NCBI GenBank assembly: GCA_023391015.1
Contig: JAEWBT010000098.1
Span: 1 to 15,077 of the forward strand
Length of the DNA stretch: 15,077 nt
Source of the DNA: Bacteroidota bacterium
GTDB lineage: Bacteria > Bacteroidota > Bacteroidia > Chitinophagales > Chitinophagaceae
Direction: 5' to 3'
Within the stretch, counting starts at the first letter, position 1. Every line of letters begins with the position of its first letter. The notes under the pieces are model-generated. The model was not told the origin of the DNA. It was given only the letters and a program-made list of their open reading frames with translations, and did not search any database. Made by a program: the position numbers and the translations under genes. Positions 1-7,398 of the stretch are shown one piece after another.

Positions 1-349
1 TCTCATCGGCCAGTACCAGGTTGGCGAAAATAGGACCTTGGCGCACCGAAAAACTATGCTCCTGTGGGTTGTACACCGTGGTTCCCAACACGTCGGCGGG
101 CAAGAGGTCGGGCGTAAACTGGATACGCGAAAAGCGGGCGTCAATCGCCGAAGCCAGGCTTTTTACGACCAGCGTTTTGGCCAGTCCGGGAACGCCTTCC
201 AGCAGCACGTGCCCGCCGGCAAGCAGCCCGATCAGCAAGCGTTCCACCAGATGATGCTGACCTACAATAGTGGTGGCCAGCGTGGAAGTAAGCGTGTCCA
301 CAAAAGCAGATTCCCGCTCGATGCGGGCCGACAACTGGGCTAAATCCAT
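1..349 (-). CDS. MoxR-family AAA+ ATPase, N-terminal part (gene cut by window edge)
   Basis: This is the first 116 codons of a MoxR-type AAA+ ATPase; the rest lies left of the window. Such ATPases act as chaperones that assemble or activate partner proteins, often with VWA-domain partners encoded next door. Reading from the ATG at 349-347, the protein opens MDLAQLSARIERES. It has the Walker A loop GVPGLAKT at about residues 52-59, the family signature RIQFTPDLLPAD at about 75-86, and the start of Walker B (NLVLADE) at 110-116, where the window ends. The phrase QFTPDLLPADVLGT is typical of MoxR rather than of other AAA+ families. No Shine-Dalgarno sequence is seen, which is usual for Bacteroidota. 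It lies 127 bp downstream of hflX on the same strand, with a large palindrome between, so it probably has its own promoter. The specific role cannot be told without the downstream partners. Confidence 0.9.
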   Translation of the reverse strand, partial: MDLAQLSARIERESAFVDTLTSTLATTIVGQHHLVERLLIGLLAGGHVLLEGVPGLAKTLVVKSLASAIDARFSRIQFTPDLLPADVLGTTVYNPQEHSFSVRQGPIFANLVLADE

Positions 350-415
350 AAGAAGGCAAAGCTAAGAATTGAATGGAGAGCAGGTTTGGATTGTTCGGGT
401 TATTCAGGTCGTTCC

Positions 416-443
416 GTAGAGACAAGGCATGCCTTGTCTCTAC
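416..443. repeat. Perfect 28-bp palindrome, REP-like, possible hflX terminator
   Basis: The half-site GTAGAGACAAGGCA is followed directly by its exact reverse complement, giving 14-bp arms with no spacer. It lies about 33 bp past the hflX stop codon and upstream of the moxR-like gene. As RNA it would form a long hairpin, but no T-run follows, so it is not a classic intrinsic terminator. Palindromes beginning TAGAGAC are, from memory, dispersed repeats in Bacteroidota and cyanobacteria, so a REP or MITE remnant is the likeliest identity. Confidence 0.75.
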
Positions 444-476
444 AACAGCCGCACTTTTGAAACCTTATAGGTTTTC

Positions 477-1667
477 CTACCCCTTGTAAAAATCCGTCAA
501 ATACGGATACCGCTCGCGGTAGAGCTGCTGCACGCGTTCCAGAATCGTTTCGCGCAGCGTATCGATGTTGCGCTTTTGAATGGCGGAGATAAACACACAG
601 GCGCCGCCGGTTTCGGCCCGCCACCGCTGTTCCAAATCGCGCAGCAATTCCTCTTTTACTTCCGGACTCAGGAAATCATCGAAGGTGTTGGCCTCGTATT
701 GGTCCATTTTGTTGAACACTGTCAGGATGGGTTTTTCGCCCGCGCCAATGTCTTTGAGCGTGCCCAAAACGGTCTTCATCTGGTCTTCGTAGGCCGGGTG
801 GGAAATGTCCACCACGTGCAGCAGGCAGTCGGCTTCGCGCACCTCGTCGAGGGTGCTCTTAAAACTTTCCACCAGGTGGTGCGGCAGCTTCCGGATAAAG
901 CCTACCGTGTCGCTCAAAAGGAACGGCGTTTGTTCATACACCACTTTCCGGGTCGTCGTGTCGAGGGTGGCAAACAGTTTGTTTTCCGCAAATACCTCGC
1001 TTTTGGAAAGAATGTTCATCAACGTGCTTTTGCCCACGTTGGTGTAGCCCACCAGGGCCACGCGGATAAACGTGCCGCGTTCCTGCCGCTGCGTTTGCGC
1101 CTGTTTGTCAATCTCGCCGAGGCGTTTGCGAAGCAATGAAATCTTGTCTTTCACAATCCGGCGGTCGGTTTCAATTTCGGTTTCGCCCGGTCCGCGGCTG
1201 CCGATGCCTGCGCCTTGCCGCTCCAGGTGGCTCCACATACCGCGCAGCCGGGGCAACAGGTATTGATATTGGGCCAGTTCTACCTGCACCTTGGCCTGCG
1301 CCGTTTTGGCGCGGCGGGCAAAAATGTCCAGAATCAGGTCGGAGCGGTCGATGGTTTTCACCTTCGTGGCCTTCTCGATGTTTTGGATTTGAGAGCCGGT
1401 CAGCTCGTCATCGAAGATGATGAGATTGGCCCCACGGGCGCGGGCATACTCGGCGATTTCCTCAATCTTGCCCTTTCCCACAAAGGTTTTTGGGTCGCGG
1501 TTGGGCAGTTTTTGCATGAATTTCCGGACCGTTTCGGCCCCGGCGGTTTCGGCCAGAAAAGCCAGCTCGTCGAGGTATTCTACGGTCTGGGCCTCGCTTT
1601 GGTCTTTGCGGATGAGGCCTACCAGGATGGCTTTTTCGTCTTCGTAGGAGGTTTGGGTATCTATCAC
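477..1667 (-). CDS. hflX: GTPase HflX
   Basis: HflX is a ribosome-associated GTPase of the OBG/HflX group that binds the 50S subunit and splits stalled 70S ribosomes, notably under heat stress. The protein is 396 aa, close to the usual bacterial length. The N-terminal HflX domain ends in a coiled-coil linker, with the family signature GSRGPGETEIETDRR at about residues 156-170. The G domain follows: G1 GYTNVGKST at 207-215, G2 region TLDTTTR at 234-240, G3 DTVG at 253-256, G4 NKMD at 319-322 and G5 SA at 361-362. All nucleotide-binding motifs look intact. The start at 1667 gives MIDTQTSYEDEKAILVGL, which aligns with the normal N-terminus. It is divergent from adk, 91 bp away, with promoter elements between. 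The stop is TAG. No hfq or miaA neighbour is seen, unlike in enterobacteria. Confidence 0.97.
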   Translation of the reverse strand: MIDTQTSYEDEKAILVGLIRKDQSEAQTVEYLDELAFLAETAGAETVRKFMQKLPNRDPKTFVGKGKIEEIAEYARARGANLIIFDDELTGSQIQNIEKATKVKTIDRSDLILDIFARRAKTAQAKVQVELAQYQYLLPRLRGMWSHLERQGAGIGSRGPGETEIETDRRIVKDKISLLRKRLGEIDKQAQTQRQERGTFIRVALVGYTNVGKSTLMNILSKSEVFAENKLFATLDTTTRKVVYEQTPFLLSDTVGFIRKLPHHLVESFKSTLDEVREADCLLHVVDISHPAYEDQMKTVLGTLKDIGAGEKPILTVFNKMDQYEANTFDDFLSPEVKEELLRDLEQRWRAETGGACVFISAIQKRNIDTLRETILERVQQLYRERYPYLTDFYKG

Positions 1668-1687
1668 AGGTATTCAAGTGGAAAGGG

Positions 1688-1695
1688 TAAAGATA
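1688..1695 (-). promoter_or_regulatory. Candidate -7 element of hflX promoter
   Basis: On the minus strand this reads TATCTTTA, one base off the Bacteroidota -7 consensus TAnnTTTG. It lies about 20 bp upstream of the hflX ATG, giving a short leader. No convincing -33 TTTG is seen. It mirrors the matching adk element at 1712-1719. Confidence 0.4.
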
Positions 1696-1711
1696 CCAAA
1701 GTGTCGGGGCG

Positions 1712-1719
1712 TATCTTTG
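1712..1719 (+). promoter_or_regulatory. Candidate -7 element of adk promoter
   Basis: TATCTTTG is an exact match to the Bacteroidota -7 consensus TAnnTTTG recognised by the unusual primary sigma factor of this phylum. It lies 39 bp upstream of the adk ATG, so transcription would start near 1725 with a leader of roughly 35 nt. No good -33 TTTG is present at the usual distance. The octamer GTATCTTT at 1711-1718 forms an inverted repeat with AAAGATAC at 1689-1696. Confidence 0.5.
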
Positions 1720-1758
1720 CCACCCATTTTTTAAAAACATCTCTATTCCCTTTTGCCC

Positions 1759-2346
1759 ATGTTCAATCTGGTACTTTTTGGTCCTCCCGGCTGCGGGAAA
1801 GGCACGCAGTCGGAACGGCTGCTGAACCGCTACGGACTGATGCACATCTCTACCGGCGACCTGCTGCGCGACGAGGTGGCGCGGATGACACCCCTGGGCA
1901 TCGAGGCCAAAAAATTTATGGATAACGGCATGCTGGTGCCCGATGAAGTCGTTATCGGCATGATTAGCAGCCGGCTGGAAAACGAGCCCACGGCCCGGGG
2001 TTTTATCTTCGATGGCTTTCCGCGCACCGTGGCGCAGGCTGCGGCGCTGGACCGCTTGCTGAACTTCCGGCAGGCCCCCATCCGGCTGGTGCTGTCGCTG
2101 GAAGTTCCGGAAGGCGAGCTGGTACGCCGGTTGCTGGAGCGCGGTTTGATCTCCGGCCGCACCGACGACAATGAGGAAGTGATTTCCAAGCGCACCAAAG
2201 AATATTTTGCCAAGACGGAACCCGTGGCGCAATATTACGCGGAGCAAGGCAAGCTGCAACGCATCAAGGGCGATGATGCCATTGAGCAGGTAGGCCTCGC
2301 GCTGGAAAAAGAAATCGAGAAATACATCGACCCGATGCCCGCATAG
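1759..2346 (+). CDS. adk: Adenylate kinase (short-LID type)
   Basis: Adenylate kinase catalyses ATP + AMP = 2 ADP in the cytoplasm and sets the adenylate energy balance; it is normally essential. The protein is 195 aa. It shows the P-loop GPPGCGKGT at residues 8-16, the AMP-binding stretch STGDLLR at 31-37 and FDGFPRT at 84-90. The LID region RGLISGRTDDNEE at 128-140 is short and lacks the zinc-binding cysteines of long-LID enzymes, as is usual in this phylum. I chose the ATG at 1759 because MFNLVLFGPPG matches the family N-terminus; a TTG two codons upstream (1753) is in frame but unlikely. The gene stands alone, divergent from hflX, with its own -7 element and a strong terminator, so it is probably monocistronic. 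One TTCCGGAA motif lies inside it at 2105-2112. Confidence 0.97.
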   Translation: MFNLVLFGPPGCGKGTQSERLLNRYGLMHISTGDLLRDEVARMTPLGIEAKKFMDNGMLVPDEVVIGMISSRLENEPTARGFIFDGFPRTVAQAAALDRLLNFRQAPIRLVLSLEVPEGELVRRLLERGLISGRTDDNEEVISKRTKEYFAKTEPVAQYYAEQGKLQRIKGDDAIEQVGLALEKEIEKYIDPMPA

Positions 2347-2364
2347 GTGGGTGGAACTGGATTC

Positions 2365-2406
2365 AAAAAAGCCGCGTTTTCCGGAAAAGGGAAGCGCGGC
2401 TTTTTT
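2365..2406 (+). terminator. Intrinsic terminator of adk
   Basis: The arms AAAAAAGCCGCG (2365-2376) and CGCGGCTTTTTT (2395-2406) pair over 12 bp and end in a T-run, starting about 20 bp after the adk stop. The A-rich left arm makes it potentially bidirectional. Its 18-base loop carries a full TTTTCCGGAAAA palindrome at 2377-2388, which could form a second, nested cruciform. Confidence 0.9.
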
Positions 2407-2507
2407 TGCTACCTGTCCGCCAGCGCTACTGTCCGCCAGAATTCTTCTGCAAGCTTCCTTAAACGCTTTTCAGCACCCTCAGTCAAGAGGGCAAACCATC
2501 TTTTCTT

Positions 2508-3026
2508 ATGAAAAAACAGTTCCTCCTCTTTGTCCTTATCGCGTGCAGTGCGGCCAGTGTCAGCGCGCAGTATGGCCCCCGAAACAACCGCTCCGATCGC
2601 AGTGACCGCTACAATCCAAAGCAGGAAATCCCGGGTGGGCGCGGCAGCCAAAACACCTGGCAACCCGACAGCCGCTACGGGCGCTGCAATGGCAACTGCG
2701 CCTGCGGCGGTCGCGCATTCTACTACGAAGCCATGCCCGAAGCCGATTTTTCGCTGGCGTTGCAGCAGGTAAAAGACCAGTCTTTCGACGGCGACCGCCT
2801 GCGCACCGCCCGCTATGTAGCTTCTACTTCCTACCTCACCACCCGGCAGGTAATGGCTATGGCCAATCTGTTTAGCTTCAACAGCGGTAAAAAGGATTTT
2901 TTAATCGCTGCCTATCCCACTACTCTCGATAAGGCGATGTACTTCCAGGCCGTCAATACGCTTACGTTCTCCAAAGACCGCGAAGAAGTGTGGGCCGCCG
3001 TGGAAAGCATGCGCGCCGGGCAGTAA
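2508..3026 (+). CDS. Exported DUF4476-domain protein
   Basis: This 172-aa protein of unknown function appears to be secreted. Residues 1-20 form a signal peptide (MKKQFLLFVLIACSAASVSA), with likely signal peptidase I cleavage before QYGP. A LIAC sequence at 10-13 also fits a lipobox, so lipoprotein processing is possible. Residues 21-56 are polar and disordered-looking, rich in N, R, S and D. A small cysteine cluster CNGNCACGG sits at 60-68. Residues 76-168 match my memory of DUF4476: F-x-x-A-L-Q-Q-V-K, then L-T-T-R-Q-V-M-x-M-A-N-L-F-S-F, then a tyrosine- and aspartate-containing stretch. This Bacteroidota domain is made of short helical repeats and has no known activity. The ATG at 2508 is the only start that preserves the signal peptide. 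The gene lies between two terminators, so it is likely transcribed alone; I see no clear promoter. A direct repeat CTGTCCGCCAG (2413-2423, 2429-2439) lies upstream. Confidence 0.85.
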   Translation: MKKQFLLFVLIACSAASVSAQYGPRNNRSDRSDRYNPKQEIPGGRGSQNTWQPDSRYGRCNGNCACGGRAFYYEAMPEADFSLALQQVKDQSFDGDRLRTARYVASTSYLTTRQVMAMANLFSFNSGKKDFLIAAYPTTLDKAMYFQAVNTLTFSKDREEVWAAVESMRAGQ

Positions 3027-3039
3027 ATCGGTTCAATTT

Positions 3040-3080
3040 AAAAAGCTCTGTTCTGTTTTCAACACACGACAGGGCTTTTT
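3040..3080. terminator. Bidirectional intrinsic terminator between convergent genes
   Basis: AAAAAGCTCTGT (3040-3051) pairs with ACAGGGCTTTTT (3069-3080) over 12 positions with one G-T wobble, and each arm ends in an A- or T-run. It lies 14 bp past the stop of the DUF4476 gene and about 24 bp past the mqnD stop on the other strand, so it can serve both. Confidence 0.85.
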
Positions 3081-3081
3081 A

Positions 3082-3123
3082 TTTCCGGAAAAAGCTTTTC
3101 TTCTTAAAAGAAATTTCCGGAAA
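3082..3123. repeat. Paired TTTCCGGAAA palindromes forming a hairpin over the mqnD stop codon
   Basis: Two TTTCCGGAAA palindromes (3082-3091 and 3114-3123) lie 32 bp apart centre to centre. As each is its own reverse complement, they can pair with one another as a 10-bp stem. After three mismatches the stem continues with CTTTT/AAAAG inside. The mqnD stop codon (3104-3106) sits near the inner end. Whether this folds in RNA, or matters only as DNA, is unknown. Confidence 0.6.
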
Positions 3124-3907
3124 TACCGGCTTTTTGAGCCAAAACCGCTAGGGCCTTTTCGCCTTCCAGACCCAGGTCGCTGCTAAAGTCGTTGACGTAG
3201 AGGTTGACGTGGCTGCGCATCACGTCTTCTTCCATCTCCTGCGCGTTTTGGGTAATGAAATCGCTTAATTCCGGGTAGCGCCGCCACGCGTAGGCCAGGC
3301 TTTGGGCAATCAGGGTATTCACTTTTTGGTACACTTCCTTGCCGTATTTGCGCTTAATCGCAATACCGCCAAGTGGAATTGGTGCACCGCTGGTTTGTTC
3401 CCACCACTCACCCAGATCCAACAGCTTCACCAAGCCTCTTTTCTCGTAAGTAAAGCGCCCTTCGTGAATCATCAATCCGGCATCAAATTTTCCGGAAAGA
3501 ATGCCATCGGCTACATCAGAAAAGAGCACCTCGGTTTTGTTTTTCGCCTCCGGAAAGGCCATTGAAAACAAGAGGTTGGCCGTGGTTTGCTTTCCGGGAA
3601 TCGCAATCTTTTTGGGAGAAATTTCCGGAAGCGGAATGGCCTCTTTGGCTACCAGCAATGGCCCCACGCCCCGGCCCAGTGCCGCGCCGGCGCGCAGCAG
3701 CGCATAGGTGTCGGTGAGGGGCAACAAGGCGCTAAAGGAAAGTTTGGTCACGTCCAGCCGCCCTTCGGCGGCCCAGCGGTTCAGGGTTTCTACGTCTTCC
3801 AGCACCACTTCAAAATCCAATCCCTGTGAAGGAATCAGGCCATTGACCAGGGCATCAAAAATAAACGTGTCGTTGGGACAGGGCGAAAAGCCCAGAGTGA
3901 GTTTCAT
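3104..3907 (-). CDS. mqnD: 1,4-dihydroxy-6-naphthoate synthase (futalosine menaquinone pathway)
   Basis: MqnD converts cyclic dehypoxanthine futalosine to 1,4-dihydroxy-6-naphthoate, a late step of the alternative (futalosine) menaquinone pathway in the cytoplasm. The fold is like a periplasmic binding protein. With the start at 3907 the protein is 267 aa, the usual size. Diagnostic motifs are SPCPNDTFIF at residues 8-17, VTKLSFSALL at 53-62, GKQTTANLL at 105-113, GLMIHEGR with its conserved histidine at 144-151, and VNLYVNDFSSDLG near 234-246. I prefer ATG 3907 over ATG 3922 because MKLTLGFSPCPNDT is the standard N-terminus, and a small hairpin (3923-3934) abuts the upstream ATG. It lies 74 bp downstream of recB on the same strand and may be read through from it. 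No other mqn gene is in the window. Three TTCCGGAA motifs fall within it (3115, 3490, 3623). Confidence 0.94.
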   Translation of the reverse strand: MKLTLGFSPCPNDTFIFDALVNGLIPSQGLDFEVVLEDVETLNRWAAEGRLDVTKLSFSALLPLTDTYALLRAGAALGRGVGPLLVAKEAIPLPEISPKKIAIPGKQTTANLLFSMAFPEAKNKTEVLFSDVADGILSGKFDAGLMIHEGRFTYEKRGLVKLLDLGEWWEQTSGAPIPLGGIAIKRKYGKEVYQKVNTLIAQSLAYAWRRYPELSDFITQNAQEMEEDVMRSHVNLYVNDFSSDLGLEGEKALAVLAQKAGISGNFF

Positions 3908-3922
3908 AAAGGAATTGGACAT

Positions 3923-3980
3923 CCCGCAAGCGGGCCATTGGAAGATTGGACTTTACCTTCAGCAAAATTGGGACCCGCTT
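3923..3980 (-). other. Inverted repeats in the recB-mqnD spacer
   Basis: CCCGC-AA-GCGGG (3923-3934) is a tight hairpin next to the rejected upstream ATG of mqnD. Its AAGCGGG half (3928-3934) can instead pair with CCCGCTT at 3974-3980, just after the recB stop codon, so two mutually exclusive foldings are possible in the recB-mqnD transcript. No T-run follows, so it is not an obvious terminator. Confidence 0.4.
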
Positions 3981-3981
3981 T

Positions 3982-6900
3982 TTATACTTTGCTTTCTTTT
4001 TGAGCAGAGAACAGCCCTTCCAGCTTTTGCACCAGCGCTGCCGCGGGCTTCGCGGTAAAAATACCGCTGTCACTATCCTGCCGCACACCACGGGCAAACA
4101 GATAAACAACCCCACCAAAATCACGGTCGTAATCAAAACCGGGCAAGCGCAGAGACAGGTATTTCTTCGCCGCCAGGGTATAGATCAGGTATTGCAAATG
4201 GTAGTTGGCCCGCCGCATCACGTCTGCCAGCGCTGCCGGACTGTACGCTTCCAGCGTGTCGCCCAGGTAGTTGGATTTCCAGTCCAGAAGGTAATACTTT
4301 CCCTCCCGCTCAAAAAACAAGTCAATTTTTCCGTTCATGATTCCCTCGGCGCGACCTGTAGTCTCCCGCAGCGCCACCGGAATATCCGCGTCGCGGGCAG
4401 CGTCCCGCAAGGCTTCCAATTGAAACGGCGACACCGGAAAATCAAACTCCAATTCAGCCAGCCGCTTTTCGTAGGAAACGTCTTGAAGCGAAAAAACTTC
4501 GCCGCCGGGCATTGCAATTTGCGCGCCGGAAATATGGGCCATCAACTCCAGAAACAGCGGTGTGTAAGCTTCTTTCTTCGCCGGCATAAACCGCGACAAG
4601 GTTTGGCCCACGGCCCACGGCCAGTTGCTCCGCTGGTCGGGCAGGGCGCGTTCCAGCAGGTAATGCAGCATCTCGCCGGTTTTGCTGCTGCGCGGCAGGG
4701 TTTCAAACACAAACGCGTCGTAGGGATTTTCCTGCGCGCGGGCGCGCTGCAACCGGAAATACTCGCCGCCACCGCTGATGCCGCTGTAGCTCAGCCGTCG
4801 CCACCACGCCTGCGGCAGCTGGAAGTTGGGAAGCTTTGGCAAAACAGTGTAGCGGTGGAGGGTTTCCGTTTCGGTTTCCGGCGGCGCTTGCAGGGGCGGG
4901 ATGGGTGCATCAAACACAATTTCCGGGTGGGCGCACGCTTTTAGGGCGGGCATCAGCACGGCGGCGGTTTTTCCTACGTCTTGGGTGCGAGTCGTAGTGA
5001 AAAGATAACAGCCGTGTACCGCGCGGGTAACCGTAACATACAGCAAGCGGCGGTTTTCCTGCTCTTCCTGCGCCGCAAAAAGGGATTTCTGCGCCTCGTC
5101 GCAGCGGGCTTGTTCTATGAAAAAATACCGGCCTGTCTCCGGCTCTCGGTAGCTTAACGTAGGCCGGTACGGCGCGCCCAGACTGCTTTTCCAGTTCACG
5201 TCCGGCGCAATCACGATGTTGTATTCCAGCCCCTTGCTTTTGTGGATAGTGGTGATTTCCACCGCTTCGTCGTCGCGCTCCAGGCGTTGCAGAAAAGTAT
5301 CACCTTGGGTCAAATCGGGGTCGCTGATGGCGCGTTGCAGCCACGAAATCAGTTCGGTTTCACTAAGTTTCCGGCGCATCTGTGTGGCGTGGAGCAACTC
5401 GGCCAGTTGCAGGAAGTTGGCATAGGTACGGTGGCCGTCTTCGGCCTCGGTCATCAGCCAGTTGCGCAGGCTAAAGTCGTGGGCCAGCTGCGTCAGGGCG
5501 GGCAAAATGCCGTGCTCGGCCCAGCGCTGCCGGTAATGGGCGAACCGCGCCACCACCACCTCGTCGTCCAGCTTCAACAGGTCGTCGTTGGTGAAGGGCA
5601 GTAACGTATTAAGCAACGCGCGGTTGATGGTCGCGCCGGACGGCTCCAGAATGGCTTGCAGCACCAACACCAGCTCCCCGGCCTGGGGCGTATCTAAGAT
5701 GCGGGCTTCGTCGCGGTACACCGCCGGAATATTCAGCGCGGCGAGGCGGGCCTTAAACGCCCGGCCATTCGTGCCGGTGCGCACCAAAACCCCGATGTCG
5801 GACGGGCGGATTTTCCGTAAAGTGCCTTTTTCTTTAATTAAAAAACCACTGCGCAGCAAGCCGGCGACCTGAAGTGCCGCTTTTTCATGAACGTCATTTT
5901 TATTCTCCGACTCGCGGATGGAAATGCACGGCTCCGGTGTCTCGCCCAGAAAAACGCCTTCTTTCGGGTTGTTCTCCGGGCTTTCTACGGGAATATATTC
6001 AAACCCCTCCTCGTCTTCGTCAAACGCAAAGGTTTGAAAGTCGGGCGTGGGCTTGAAAAAAATGTTCATTGCGTCAATCAGCCGGGCCGCCGAACGAAAA
6101 TTCCGGTCCATGCTATAAACATTCTGCACGCGGCTGCGGGCTTCAAAATAGGTGGCCACGTCGGCAGTCCGGAAGCCGTAGATGCTTTGCTTTGGGTCGC
6201 CAATGAGAAACAGAATCGTTTCTTCGCCAAAAGCGGCGTTGAAAATCTCGTATTGGCGGCGGTCGGTATCCTGAAACTCGTCAATAAAAGCGGCTTTATA
6301 TTTTTTGCGCAGTCCGGTTACAAGGGCTTCGTTGTCGGGCTTGGTCAGGGCCGCGTGCAGCTCCGAAATCATGTCGGAAAACGTAATCAGATTGGCCTTT
6401 TTCTTGATGATGGCTACGTTTTTCAGGATTTCAGAGATGGCCCAGTAGCGCAGCCGCTGGTGGATTTCGGCAAACACGTCTTCCCGGCCTTCCACCGCCT
6501 CTAGCAACTCGTCAATGGCGGGTAAGGTTTCCGGAAAATTCTTTTCCACAAAAGGATAATCGGCGGCCACGGCGGCCACGAATTTGCTTTTGGGTTGCAT
6601 GTAAGGACGCTTCGCTGCTTCTATGTGGCCCAGCTTCGGCCCGTTGGCCTTGCGCGCCTGATAAGCGTCGTAAAGTCCCTTGTAAGCCGCGTCCAGTAGC
6701 TGCGGGATGCGGCCGCTTTCCCCGATCCGGGAAAGCCACTCGTCGGTTTCCGCGCTGCTCAAACTGTACTCTTTTCCTTCCTCAAAACCATAGTAAAGGC
6801 GGTTGTCCAAATGGCTTTCCACGGTCGTGCCAAGGCTGTCGCGCAGCTCTTCTACATCCAGTTGGCGCAGCAAGGCCGGCGGCAGGGTGTTGATGTGCCG

Positions 6901-7398
6901 CCGCCAGAATTTATGAAAAAGGTCTTTGGCCATTGGTTTGAGCGAAGGCAGCATTTCCGGCGCAAAGGCGTGGGCGGTTTCAAAGGCAAACTCGCTTAAA
7001 GTGGTCTGGCAAAAGCTATGGATGGTCGTTACCGGCAACTCGTCCAGAAGCAAGGCGGCCTGGTAAAGGGTTTTCTCCACCGTGTCGCCGTCGGCACCCG
7101 CCTGCGCTTCGGCCACAATGCGGCCAATCAGCGGGTCGTCGCAGTCTTCGCCGCGACTGCATTTATAGGCCTTTCGGATGAAAAGACGTACCCGCTCCGA
7201 CAGCTCGGCCACGGCGGCTTTGGTAAACGTAACCATCAGGATTTCTGTTGGCGACACGCGGTCTTCCATTACCAACCGTAACACCATAATGGCAATGGAA
7301 TAGGTTTTTCCGGTTCCGGCGCTGGCCTCAATGAGGTTGCTGCCGCAGAGCGGCACGGTGCGGGCGTCAAACGGCAGGTAATTGATGGCGGAAGACAT
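3982..7398 (-). CDS. recB: Exodeoxyribonuclease V subunit beta, RecB
   Basis: RecB is the 3'-5' helicase and only nuclease of RecBCD, which resects double-strand breaks and loads RecA. At 1138 aa it is slightly shorter than the E. coli protein. UvrD-type helicase motifs in order are Walker A EASAGTGKT at 24-32, Ia TFTKAAVAEL at 57-66, TTIHSFCQ at 124-131, Walker B FIDEFQDTD at 371-379, motif III GDPKQSIYGFR at 400-410, motif V TTIHKSKGLEYNIVIAPD at 716-733 and motif VI RRLLYVTVTRA at 783-793. The C-terminal nuclease keeps H912 (in GEMLHYLLE), D1026 (in GKIDLFF), D1039 and K1041 (in LLDWKSN). The spacing D-13-D-2-K equals that of E. coli D1067, D1080 and K1082, so the site looks active and the protein is RecB rather than AddA. 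It follows recC after a 306-bp spacer. A single TTCCGGAA motif (6529) is strikingly few for its length. Confidence 0.97.
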   Translation of the reverse strand: MSSAINYLPFDARTVPLCGSNLIEASAGTGKTYSIAIMVLRLVMEDRVSPTEILMVTFTKAAVAELSERVRLFIRKAYKCSRGEDCDDPLIGRIVAEAQAGADGDTVEKTLYQAALLLDELPVTTIHSFCQTTLSEFAFETAHAFAPEMLPSLKPMAKDLFHKFWRRHINTLPPALLRQLDVEELRDSLGTTVESHLDNRLYYGFEEGKEYSLSSAETDEWLSRIGESGRIPQLLDAAYKGLYDAYQARKANGPKLGHIEAAKRPYMQPKSKFVAAVAADYPFVEKNFPETLPAIDELLEAVEGREDVFAEIHQRLRYWAISEILKNVAIIKKKANLITFSDMISELHAALTKPDNEALVTGLRKKYKAAFIDEFQDTDRRQYEIFNAAFGEETILFLIGDPKQSIYGFRTADVATYFEARSRVQNVYSMDRNFRSAARLIDAMNIFFKPTPDFQTFAFDEDEEGFEYIPVESPENNPKEGVFLGETPEPCISIRESENKNDVHEKAALQVAGLLRSGFLIKEKGTLRKIRPSDIGVLVRTGTNGRAFKARLAALNIPAVYRDEARILDTPQAGELVLVLQAILEPSGATINRALLNTLLPFTNDDLLKLDDEVVVARFAHYRQRWAEHGILPALTQLAHDFSLRNWLMTEAEDGHRTYANFLQLAELLHATQMRRKLSETELISWLQRAISDPDLTQGDTFLQRLERDDEAVEITTIHKSKGLEYNIVIAPDVNWKSSLGAPYRPTLSYREPETGRYFFIEQARCDEAQKSLFAAQEEQENRRLLYVTVTRAVHGCYLFTTTRTQDVGKTAAVLMPALKACAHPEIVFDAPIPPLQAPPETETETLHRYTVLPKLPNFQLPQAWWRRLSYSGISGGGEYFRLQRARAQENPYDAFVFETLPRSSKTGEMLHYLLERALPDQRSNWPWAVGQTLSRFMPAKKEAYTPLFLELMAHISGAQIAMPGGEVFSLQDVSYEKRLAELEFDFPVSPFQLEALRDAARDADIPVALRETTGRAEGIMNGKIDLFFEREGKYYLLDWKSNYLGDTLEAYSPAALADVMRRANYHLQYLIYTLAAKKYLSLRLPGFDYDRDFGGVVYLFARGVRQDSDSGIFTAKPAAALVQKLEGLFSAQKESKV

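Noticed and set aside
459..475. AAACCT-TAT-AGGTTT stem just past hflX as its terminator
   Set aside because: The stem is only 6 bp and is not followed by a T-run on the transcribed strand.
1753..1758. TTG codon as an upstream start for adk
   Set aside because: MFNLVLFGPPG from the ATG at 1759 is the normal N-terminus; the TTG adds two residues without support.
3908..3922. Upstream ATG for mqnD at 3922
   Set aside because: It adds MSNSF before the canonical MKLTLGFSPCPNDT and sits directly beside a small hairpin; it remains possible but is less likely.
3946..4944. Long plus-strand open frame opposite recB (and similar frames opposite recC, recD and hflX)
   Set aside because: They lie antisense to clear family members, have low-complexity H/Q/R-rich composition typical of reverse-frame shadows in GC-rich genes, and match no family I recognise.
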